DNA from: Holophagales bacterium
GTDB taxonomy: Bacteria > Acidobacteriota > Holophagae > Holophagales > Holophagaceae
Reading direction: 5' to 3'
Assembly (NCBI GenBank): GCA_031281385.1
Contig: JAITFL010000174.1
Coordinates: 1 to 6,317 of the forward strand
DNA: 6,317 bases
The position numbers and the translations under genes are program-made. Shown here piece by piece: positions 1 through 4,685 of this stretch. Position 1 is the first letter of the stretch. Every line of letters starts with the position of its first letter. The notes beneath the pieces were generated by a model. That model did no database searches. It was given only the letters and a program-made list of their open reading frames with translations, and was not told the DNA's origin.

Positions 1-2
1 TA

Positions 3-395
3 ATTGCGGCGCAGGAAGAGGAATTTATCATCATCAACAACTCCGATCCCATCACCAATGACGTGTACGTGAAATTGGCCGAGATGAGGCCCGACGACCC
101 CGACATGACGCAGGAAAAATACATCAAGGAGCTGAAAGAGCGAGTGAGGGAACAGCGCACAAAAGGCCCTTTCATAGCCTGGTATCGGCTGCACCCGGAA
201 GATGGCAGCGTGGAAAAATTGGATGACCCGCCAAGGAGGGGCGCAAAAACAAGGAGGAACGGCCATTCCTGGCGGCCAATGCCGGACGGCTCCGTAAGAA
301 TGGAAGTAACCGAGCGCGTGATCTATGAAAACAAACAAAGAAGCAAAAGCGTCAGAGGATCTGACGATCTACCTATGAACCCGCGAAGGTACTAA
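3..395 (+). CDS. 3' end of an unidentified protein gene (5'-truncated by window edge)
   Basis: The frame is open from the first complete codon at 3 to a TAA at 393-395, giving 130 residues. The reading frame has no stop before the window edge, so the true start is probably outside. A GTG at 63 and an ATG at 84 are the first internal start codons, and neither has a convincing Shine-Dalgarno sequence. The visible protein is soluble and highly charged. It begins with a short beta-like stretch (EEFIIINNSDP), then has a Lys/Glu-rich probable helix (KYIKELKERVREQR), then an aromatic segment (GPFIAWYRLHPEDG), and ends in an Arg/Lys-rich tail. No transmembrane segment or known catalytic motif is visible, and I do not recognise the family. 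The gene stops exactly where the hairpin repeat cluster begins, so its transcript probably ends there. Coding status rests on frame length and codon use like the other GC-rich genes in the window. Confidence 0.6.
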   Translation: MAAQEEEFIIINNSDPITNDVYVKLAEMRPDDPDMTQEKYIKELKERVREQRTKGPFIAWYRLHPEDGSVEKLDDPPRRGAKTRRNGHSWRPMPDGSVRMEVTERVIYENKQRSKSVRGSDDLPMNPRRY

Positions 396-404
396 TACCA
401 AATT

Positions 405-426
405 GCGTTCAATTGGCATTGAACGC
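405..426. repeat. Perfect hairpin, 9-bp stem with TGGC loop
   Basis: GCGTTCAAT (405-413) and ATTGAACGC (418-426) are exact reverse complements separated by the four bases TGGC. It starts 10 bases after the stop codon of the upstream gene. The loop and its flanks (ATTGGCAT) are identical to those of the hairpin at 479-508, although the outer stem sequence differs. Confidence 0.8.
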
Positions 427-443
427 TGTACGCCAAAGTTATT

Positions 444-470
444 GAAAAAGCTGGGAAACCCAGCATTTTC
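444..470. terminator. Possible bidirectional intrinsic terminator
   Basis: GCTGGG (450-455) pairs with CCCAGC (459-464) across a three-base AAA loop. Beyond an A/A mismatch the stem continues as GAAAA (444-448) with TTTTC (466-470). On the + strand the GC stem is followed by ATTTTC, a short T run. On the - strand it is followed directly by TTTTTC, a better one. It lies about 50 bases past the stop of the leftmost gene, a sensible place for termination. No - strand gene faces it within this window. Confidence 0.4.
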
Positions 471-478
471 AAAAATAT

Positions 479-508
479 CTTGGTATCCGATTGGCATCGG
501 ATACCAAG
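479..508. repeat. Perfect hairpin, 13-bp stem with TGGC loop
   Basis: CTTGGTATCCGAT (479-491) and ATCGGATACCAAG (496-508) are exact reverse complements around the loop TGGC. It shares the core ATTGGCAT with the hairpin at 405-426, and its outer arms contain the TTGGTAT/ATACCAA word that also ends the composite repeat. There is no T run after it, so it does not look like a terminator. Confidence 0.85.
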
Positions 509-605
509 GCAGCCCTATTAGCCGTTGCGAAAGTGTCATCTTCCCGTAGTTTTTCGGCTGTTTGCACATTTCATCTTCATTCTGCGGGCACCGGTCCCCG
601 CCGCC

Positions 606-647
606 TTTATACCAATATGCAACTATTTGGTTGCAAATTGGTATAAA
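606..647. repeat. Long hairpin, 11 + 6 bp stem with one mismatch
   Basis: TTTATACCAAT (606-616) pairs with ATTGGTATAAA (637-647). After a single A/A mismatch (617/636), TGCAAC (618-623) pairs with GTTGCA (630-635), leaving a six-base loop, TATTTG. Its right arm supplies the inverted partner of the sequence at 395-406. The single internal A/A mismatch is also a feature of the hairpin at 444-470. Confidence 0.85.
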
Positions 648-767
648 AGGAAAGTTGCGAGCCACATCGGCGGCAAGCAGATATGGAAGGCTGCGCCTCA
701 AATCCCTCTGTATCAGCCCGCCCATCGGAAAAGCCGTGGGATGCCGGGTAGGCTTCGACATTGAACT

Positions 768-776
768 TGCTACAAT
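768..776 (+). promoter_or_regulatory. Extended -10 promoter for moaE
   Basis: TGCTACAAT matches the extended -10 pattern TGN-TATAAT with one mismatch. No TTGACA-like -35 box is found at 15-18 bases upstream, which extended -10 promoters can tolerate. The expected transcription start is near 783. That would leave a leader of about 14 bases before the moaE ATG at 797, with no visible Shine-Dalgarno sequence. Confidence 0.4.
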
Positions 777-796
777 AGTCTTGGCATTTGCTCAAC

Positions 797-1306
797 ATGA
801 CTCCCTTTGTTCACATCCAAGAATCCCCACTGAACCCTGAAAGCATCCGCGAGGCGGCCAAGAGTCCAAAGTCGGGCGCGGTTGTCATCTTTGAGGGATG
901 CGCCAGGGACAGCCACGAGGGGAGGACAGTGGCCGAACTATCTTACGAGGCGTACGTGCCAATGGCCCTATCGCAGCTTCAAGCGTTGAGGGAAAGCGCC
1001 ATTGCAGAGTTTTCGCTAAATGCCTGTTTCATCCACCACAGGCTTGGCACGGTGCCCATTTCCGAGGCCGCCATAGTAGTGGCCTGCGCCTCGACCCATC
1101 GAGCCGAGTCCTTTCGTGCTGCCGCTTGGCTGTTGGACGAAATCAAAAAAACGGTGCCTATCTGGAAGCGCGAGCTATATCTGGGCGAACAAGACGAAAA
1201 CGCGCTGCGGGAATCCCATTATTCTTGGGTGGAGGGAGAGGAGAGGCGTGGTAGGGGTCTGGGGAATCGGCATAAATATCAACGTGGGCGAAGCCCGCAT
1301 CAATAA
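797..1306 (+). CDS. moaE: Molybdopterin synthase catalytic subunit MoaE
   Basis: MoaE converts cyclic pyranopterin monophosphate to molybdopterin in the cytoplasm, taking sulfur from the C-terminal thiocarboxylate of its partner MoaD. The 169-residue product carries the family signature in order. These are GAVVIFEGCARD with HEGRTV (27-45), the YEAY segment (50-53), the HHRLGTVPI stretch (80-88), CASTHRAESF (97-106) and DEIKKTVPIWKRE (114-126). K117 and K124 fall where the E. coli active-site lysines K119 and K126 lie, with the same spacing of seven. The core ends near residue 146, and a 20-residue Arg/Gly-rich tail follows that the E. coli protein lacks. I chose the ATG at 797 because the upstream in-frame TTG (788) adds nothing conserved. 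Neither start has a Shine-Dalgarno sequence. No moaD or other moa gene is in the window, so MoaD must be encoded elsewhere. Confidence 0.93.
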   Translation: MTPFVHIQESPLNPESIREAAKSPKSGAVVIFEGCARDSHEGRTVAELSYEAYVPMALSQLQALRESAIAEFSLNACFIHHRLGTVPISEAAIVVACASTHRAESFRAAAWLLDEIKKTVPIWKRELYLGEQDENALRESHYSWVEGEERRGRGLGNRHKYQRGRSPHQ

Positions 1307-1433
1307 ATGCAGATGCTTGAGAGATTGCTTCAAGGGGCGCAAAAACAATTCTGCAAGAGATTCAAACGCTTGCATGTCGCTATTAAACCATGTTTCAATT
1401 AGCTATAGCTGTTTAGCAGATGAGGAGGATTCC

Positions 1434-1988
1434 ATGAAAAAACTTGTATGCGCTGTTGCACTTCTATCATTGGCCCTTGGCTGCTTTGTTGATAAAGATT
1501 GGCCAGTGGTTGACCATGAGCTTGGCTATTCCGTTGTGTTTCCGGGCCACATCTTGGTGTTCCCCGGCACAGACACAGAAATCCAAAAGCGCCCCGATGA
1601 ATGGAAGCCCACCCGCAGGAAAGAGCAGACCCCATTTGGCGAAATCGTCTGGTTCACAAGGACGTACGCCGCCGGCGGAAAGATGGACGAACTGTTCATC
1701 GTCGAGGTAGGGACCCTTCCACCCGGCGACCAAGGCGGCACCAACCAAGATGAAATATTGGCGACCATGAAGACATGGATAGGGACTAACTACCCAGGCC
1801 AGACAGCCGACCTTTCATACGACCGAGGCCCCGGCTTTGAGTACTTCCACAAAAAGATCTCTGGAAACATAACAAATGGAATAGTCGTGTTCCGTCGTGG
1901 GCGCATCCACCACGCCAGGGGCACGGCACCTAGCCCCAAAAACCCGCAGTTGATCAATTTCCTGAAAAGCTTTCAGGTTGATCCATAA
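1434..1988 (+). CDS. Small predicted lipoprotein of unknown function
   Basis: The 184-residue product starts MKK, followed by a hydrophobic stretch ending in SLALGC. This gives an acceptable lipobox with the lipidated cysteine at residue 17, so export and membrane anchoring are expected. The mature part begins with a GYSVVFPG motif and a polar PFGEIVWFT strand, and ends with PQLINFLKSFQV. This layout ('F-S-V-x-FPG' start, 'FLxSFxV' end) recalls a common family of uncharacterised exported proteins in Planctomycetota and other lineages; that likeness is from memory and unverified. The ATG at 1434 is chosen because GAGGAGG (1422-1428) sits five bases upstream. The same frame is open back to 1116, but that stretch overlaps moaE and lacks a ribosome site. 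It lies 127 bases after moaE and 57 bases before flgF, and a separate promoter precedes flgF. No catalytic residues are evident. Confidence 0.85.
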   Translation: MKKLVCAVALLSLALGCFVDKDWPVVDHELGYSVVFPGHILVFPGTDTEIQKRPDEWKPTRRKEQTPFGEIVWFTRTYAAGGKMDELFIVEVGTLPPGDQGGTNQDEILATMKTWIGTNYPGQTADLSYDRGPGFEYFHKKISGNITNGIVVFRRGRIHHARGTAPSPKNPQLINFLKSFQVDP

Positions 1989-2006
1989 TATTGCGTCAGC
2001 AAAAAT

Positions 2007-2022
2007 TGGCACAGCTTTGGCA
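2007..2022 (+). promoter_or_regulatory. Sigma-54 (RpoN) type -24/-12 promoter for flgFGA
   Basis: The sequence TGGCACAGCTTTGGCA fits the sigma-54 consensus TGGCAC-N5-TTGCA with one mismatch in the -12 box (TGGCA for TTGCA). The invariant GG (2008-2009) and GC (2020-2021) are separated by exactly ten bases, as required. The start of transcription would be near 2033, at the front of the flgF ribosome binding site. Sigma-54 control of rod and hook genes is known in Vibrio, Pseudomonas and Campylobacter. No activator binding site was recognised upstream. Confidence 0.6.
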
Positions 2023-2032
2023 CTTAGTAGGC

Positions 2033-2037
2033 AGGAG
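2033..2037 (+). promoter_or_regulatory. Ribosome binding site of flgF
   Basis: AGGAG lies eight bases before the ATG at 2046 and fixes that start. If the sigma-54 promoter is used, this site would be at the extreme 5' end of the mRNA, leaving almost no leader. Confidence 0.6.
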
Positions 2038-2045
2038 ATGCCCAA

Positions 2046-2783
2046 ATGGATCCTGCCTATTATGTCGCCGCCGGAAGCCTTAAGGCGAGAGCCTACCAGC
2101 TAGACGTCGTATCAAACAACTTGGCCAATTCCCAAACAGTCGGATTCAAGGCTGAAAGAAGCTTTTTCGACATTTTCAACAAGGCCAAGGCCCAAGGCCG
2201 CGGGCTGCCGCTGTCCCCCTTCGTCAACGATGGAACCGTCTATGCCCAAAAAGGCATGGAATTTCACCAAGGCGCGCTCAAATTCACGCAAAACGATTTT
2301 GACGTGGCCATAGAAGGCAACGCCTTTTTCACAGTCCTGACCGATGAAGGCCCACGAGTTACGAGGGATGGGCGCTTTACCTTGGGGCCCAACGGGACGC
2401 TGGTTACCTTTGACGGCTTCCCGGTGCTAGGCACGAATGGCCCAATCACCATAGACCCCGATGGACCCAAGCCCACCTTTACAAGAGATGGCGCCGTCCA
2501 TCAAGGCAATGAGTTCTTGGGGCAACTGCAACTGAAAGCCTTTGAAGACACCAGGCCCCTGTTCCGAACAGGCGCTGGGCGCTACGACGCCAGCGAGGCG
2601 ACCGAAGGCCCTCTATATGGAAACGTCGTGCAAGGCTACCTAGAGCAGAGCAGCGTGGACTTGGCCAGCTCAATGGTAGAGATGATACGTCTCAACCGCC
2701 TATTTGAAATGAGCCAAAAAGTGGCAAGCACTTTGACCAATGACCTAGACACCAAGAGCCTAACCATCGGCGCTGGACAATAA
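2046..2783 (+). CDS. flgF: Flagellar basal-body rod protein FlgF
   Basis: FlgF is a proximal rod subunit of the flagellar basal body, exported by the flagellar type III apparatus and placed in the periplasm. The 245-residue product has the N-terminal rod/hook motif SNNLANSQTVGFK (23-35), which follows a hydrophobic heptad-like helix. The central FlgE/F/G-type domain includes NDFDVAIEGNAFF (83-95) and TRDGRFTLGPNGTLV (106-120). The C-terminal helix region starts GYLEQSSVD (197-205) and continues MVEMIRLNRLFE. FlgF is preferred over FlgG because it lacks the FlgG-specific insert near residue 50, is shorter, and is followed directly by a clear flgG. It has no signal peptide, as expected for type III substrates. 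It is the first gene of a close-packed cluster. Its TAA TAA stop is followed 14 bases later by flgG, with AAGGAG between. Confidence 0.93.
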   Translation: MDPAYYVAAGSLKARAYQLDVVSNNLANSQTVGFKAERSFFDIFNKAKAQGRGLPLSPFVNDGTVYAQKGMEFHQGALKFTQNDFDVAIEGNAFFTVLTDEGPRVTRDGRFTLGPNGTLVTFDGFPVLGTNGPITIDPDGPKPTFTRDGAVHQGNEFLGQLQLKAFEDTRPLFRTGAGRYDASEATEGPLYGNVVQGYLEQSSVDLASSMVEMIRLNRLFEMSQKVASTLTNDLDTKSLTIGAGQ

Positions 2784-2797
2784 TAAGGAGTTTCACC

Positions 2798-3586
2798 ATG
2801 ATGAGAGCAATGTGGTCCGCAGCAGCCGGGATGACCGCCCAGGCGTACAACATGGACACGATTTCTAACAACCTGGCCAACGTCAACACGTCCGGGTACA
2901 AAAGGGCCAGGGCCGAATTCCAAGACTTGCTTTACCAGACCGTGAACTTGGCCGGAACGTCCAGCTCACTCAACACTCAGCTTCCCATCGGTATTCAGGT
3001 GGGCCACGGCGCCAAGCTCCAGGCCGTCCAGCATCAGTACACCACGGGCAGCTTCAAGGGCACAGCCGGGGAGTGGGATTTGGCCATAGAGGGCAAAGGA
3101 TTCTTCCAAGTCACGATGCCGGACGGAACCATAGCCTACACCCGCGATGGCTCATTCAGCAAAGACCAGAACGGCGACATAGTCACCCCCGCTGGCTACC
3201 AGCTTGTCCCCAACATCAACGTCCCACAGGACGCACTAAGCATAACAGTGGCCAAGGATGGCACCGTCAGCGTAACCCAGCCGGGCCAGCCACTGCCCCA
3301 AGAAATTGGGCAGATAACCCTTGTCAACTTCATCAACCCTGCGGGCCTCAACCACATCGGCAGCAACCTGCTTCTGCAAACACTCGCATCCGGCGACCCC
3401 ATTGAGGGCCAGGCCGGAACCGATGGCCTTGGCAACATTGCCCAAGGCTACCTTGAAATGTCCAATGTGGACGTCGCCGACGAAATGGTCAACATGATTG
3501 TGGGCCAGAGGGCGTACGAGGCCAATTCAAAGACCATCAGGACAGTTGACGACATGCTTTCCGTGGTCACCAACCTCAAGAGGTAA
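2798..3586 (+). CDS. flgG: Flagellar distal rod protein FlgG
   Basis: FlgG forms the distal rod that connects the proximal rod to the hook and passes through the P and L rings. The 262 residues match the usual length. The N-terminal motif SNNLANVNTSGYK is at 23-35. The FlgG-specific segment is present at about 46-67 (YQTVNLAGTSSS then LPIGIQ). The central domain has EWDLAIEGKGFFQV (92-105) and YTRDGSFSKDQNG (114-126). The C-terminal signature GYLEMSNVDVADEMVNMI (217-234) is followed by QRAYEANSKTI and the typical DDML ending. The start at 2798 is supported by AAGGAG (2785-2790) seven bases upstream; a second ATG follows immediately at 2801. It lies 14 bases after flgF and 11 before flgA, so the three are almost certainly co-transcribed. 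Nothing is missing or broken. Confidence 0.97.
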   Translation: MMRAMWSAAAGMTAQAYNMDTISNNLANVNTSGYKRARAEFQDLLYQTVNLAGTSSSLNTQLPIGIQVGHGAKLQAVQHQYTTGSFKGTAGEWDLAIEGKGFFQVTMPDGTIAYTRDGSFSKDQNGDIVTPAGYQLVPNINVPQDALSITVAKDGTVSVTQPGQPLPQEIGQITLVNFINPAGLNHIGSNLLLQTLASGDPIEGQAGTDGLGNIAQGYLEMSNVDVADEMVNMIVGQRAYEANSKTIRTVDDMLSVVTNLKR

Positions 3587-3597
3587 CGGGGCTTCCC

Positions 3598-4305
3598 ATG
3601 AAATCCATTCTCTTCTGCTTGCTCATCATGTTTCCAGCGCCCCTGCTGGCGCAGTCGCACAGCGACGTAGAGAGCCTCTGCGCCCAAGCCTTGGCCTACG
3701 CAAAAGCGAGCGCCGCAAAAATGCCGGGCGACTACGTTTTCCGCGTTTCGCGCCCCCCCCTCATGCCACCGCTGAAGCCTGGCCGCCTCACCTTCGACCC
3801 CGAGCGCCTTAGCAAGCAAGACCCTGTCGGCAGATTCTTCGCCGTCTTTCGGGTAAACGTCGAGGGCATAGCGTCGGCTTCGGTGCGCGTTGAGATGGAA
3901 GGAAAGTGGATCGGAACCCTATACCAGGCAAAAGGTGCCTTAAAGCGGAAAACCACCATCACCGAGGACGACTTTGAAGAGATAACCTTTGAGGGCATCC
4001 CCCCTGCAGGCGCAATAAAAGTGTTCCCGCATGGGTCGCGCCTGTGCCAACCTATGCAGGCAGGGAAGATAATGACCAACATGCAGGTGGAGACCATCCC
4101 GATGGTCAGCGCCCTAGACAAGGTGCGCGTCACACTCTGCAATGGCCCACTGCAGATAGTCGGCGAAGCCACCGCCAAGTCCAGCGGGGGCAAGGGCGAA
4201 AAAGTGCGCTTGGAGATGGCCGGCAGCCGAAAAATACTGATGGCCACCGTGACGGGCCCGGGCCAAGCGATGGTCGAGGCCAAGGGCGGCACCGCCAGCC
4301 TCTAA
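3598..4305 (+). CDS. flgA: Flagellar P-ring assembly chaperone FlgA
   Basis: FlgA is a periplasmic chaperone that helps FlgI subunits form the P ring around the rod. The 235-residue product begins with a signal peptide: MKS, a hydrophobic core, then PAPLLA, with signal peptidase I cleavage likely after A18. The C-terminal half has the SAF-like layout of the family. GALKRKTTITEDDFEEI (113-129) corresponds to the 'rG-x-x-i-t-x-x-D' segment. PMQAGKIMTNMQV (152-164) corresponds to the 'i-x-x-G-x-x-l' segment. LDKVRVTLCNGPLQIVGEA (173-191) and GEKVRLEMAGSRKILMATV (200-218) correspond to the two terminal beta strands. The N-terminal half is weakly conserved, as is usual. The start lies 11 bases after flgG, with purine-rich sequence (AGAGG at the end of flgG, then ACGGGG) as ribosome site. 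A run of eight C residues occurs at 3753-3760. The P-ring gene flgI is not within the window. Confidence 0.9.
   Translation: MKSILFCLLIMFPAPLLAQSHSDVESLCAQALAYAKASAAKMPGDYVFRVSRPPLMPPLKPGRLTFDPERLSKQDPVGRFFAVFRVNVEGIASASVRVEMEGKWIGTLYQAKGALKRKTTITEDDFEEITFEGIPPAGAIKVFPHGSRLCQPMQAGKIMTNMQVETIPMVSALDKVRVTLCNGPLQIVGEATAKSSGGKGEKVRLEMAGSRKILMATVTGPGQAMVEAKGGTASL
3753..3760 (+). repeat. C8 homopolymer inside flgA
   Basis: Eight consecutive C residues encode the Pro-Pro of SRPPL at residues 51-55 of FlgA. A gain or loss of one C would shift the frame and destroy the chaperone. No other C run of this length was noticed in the window. Confidence 0.8.
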
Positions 4306-4361
4306 AAGGACTAGCCGGGCTATTCAGACACGAACAAGAACATTCTTTCCAGAGATGACAG

Positions 4362-4541
4362 ATGAGAACAATTGACACGCTTGAACATGCCCCTAGCCGC
4401 CCCAGCTACCTAGACGATAGCGAGGCGAAGAACATGACGGTGGAAGAGCGGATAGAACACTGGAAGCGCATCGGCGAAGCCAATGCAAAGAAATACGGCG
4501 TAAAGACGATCTCGAACACAAAGCTAGAGAACATTTCCTGA
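4362..4541 (+). CDS. Small hypothetical protein, 59 residues
   Basis: This short frame runs from an ATG at 4362 to a TGA at 4539-4541, beginning 57 bases after the flgA stop on the same strand. The product is soluble and charged, with no signal peptide or membrane segment. Its centre, MTVEERIEHWKRIGEA (25-40), looks like an amphipathic helix, followed by NAKKYGVKTI. An in-frame TGA at 4356-4358 rules out a longer N terminus. The ribosome site is weak (AGAG at 4351-4354, seven bases upstream). The codon choice (GGC, GCC, ATA, CTA) resembles that of the flagellar genes, which favours its being real. I do not recognise the family. It could be the last gene of the flagellar transcript or an unrelated small gene, perhaps an antitoxin-sized regulator, but nothing in the sequence decides this. 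Confidence 0.5.
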   Translation: MRTIDTLEHAPSRPSYLDDSEAKNMTVEERIEHWKRIGEANAKKYGVKTISNTKLENIS

Positions 4542-4575
4542 CGCAGTGCGGCAACATGACCTTTTAGGGGCTGGG

Positions 4576-4599
4576 ACGTTCACGGCTGTATTAGAACGT
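4576..4599. repeat. Short inverted repeat between the small ORF and the long lipoprotein gene
   Basis: ACGTTC (4576-4581) and GAACGT (4594-4599) are inverted copies separated by 12 bases. There is no T run, so a terminator is unlikely. It could be a protein-binding site or chance. The rest of the 144-base gap shows no convincing promoter. Confidence 0.3.
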
Positions 4600-4685
4600 T
4601 GAAAAATGGCTACACATGGTTGAGTTCCGATAGCATCTGTGCCAAGCTAGATTAAGTGCTTTGGCGCAAATAAAGGGACGGGGCT

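Larger units (their letters stand above)
395..647. repeat. Composite palindromic intergenic repeat (candidate MITE/REP-like element)
   Basis: The left edge reads ATACCAAATTGC (395-406) and the right edge reads GCAAATTGGTAT (633-644). These are inverted copies with one mismatch in 12 bases, about 250 bases apart. Inside are further copies of the same word: CTTGGTAT at 479-486, ATACCAAG at 501-508 and TTTATACCAAT at 606-616. The size and nested palindromes resemble non-autonomous mobile elements or REP/BIME-type clusters. I see no clear target-site duplication, and no transposase is present. Whether other copies exist in the genome cannot be told from this window, so the mobile-element reading is an inference. 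Confidence 0.45.
396..796. other. 401-base intergenic region with hairpin cluster and moaE promoter
   Basis: No convincing gene is seen on either strand. Several open frames cross the region, but they run through palindromes and owe their length partly to that, reading similar peptides (FIPICN..., ...WYK) on both strands. The left half (395-508) carries three hairpins and 606-647 carries a fourth. A smaller G/C-rich imperfect hairpin lies at 584-601 (GCGGG/CCCGC around ACCGGT). Between about 648 and 765 I see nothing specific. A promoter-like extended -10 sequence at 768-776 closes the region before moaE. Confidence 0.6.

Noticed and set aside
369..761. Long open frame on the - strand (130 codons) across the intergenic region
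   Set aside because: It runs through all four hairpins and into the stop of the upstream gene. The palindromes read similar peptides on both strands. No ribosome site or recognisable domain is present.
525..840. Two overlapping + strand frames (525-764 and 562-840)
   Set aside because: Both cross the 606-647 hairpin, overlap each other or the moaE start in another frame, and show no protein-like pattern.
1307..1402. 31-codon frame starting directly after the moaE stop (TAA-ATG)
   Set aside because: It is short, has no ribosome site of its own, and its Lys/Arg-rich sequence has no recognisable pattern. Translational coupling is possible but unsupported.
1401..1410. Perfect 10-base palindrome AGCTATAGCT upstream of the lipoprotein gene
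   Set aside because: It could be an operator, but it is a single short AT-rich palindrome without a convincing promoter next to it, so chance is sufficient.
1116..1433. In-frame upstream extension of the lipoprotein gene, containing a WGIGININV segment resembling the biotin ligase GIGINVN motif
   Set aside because: The extension overlaps moaE in another frame. The strong ribosome site and the signal peptide fix the start at 1434, and no other biotin-ligase motif accompanies the short match, so it is taken as chance.
3732..4292. 186-codon open frame on the - strand inside flgA
   Set aside because: It is a shadow of flgA. The + strand frame has a signal peptide and family motifs, and the opposite frame has none.
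4607..4633. TTCCGATAG resembling a sigma-28 flagellar -10 box (GCCGATAA) before the large lipoprotein gene
   Set aside because: The expected -35 sequence TAAAGTTT is not present at the right spacing, so the match is too weak to call.
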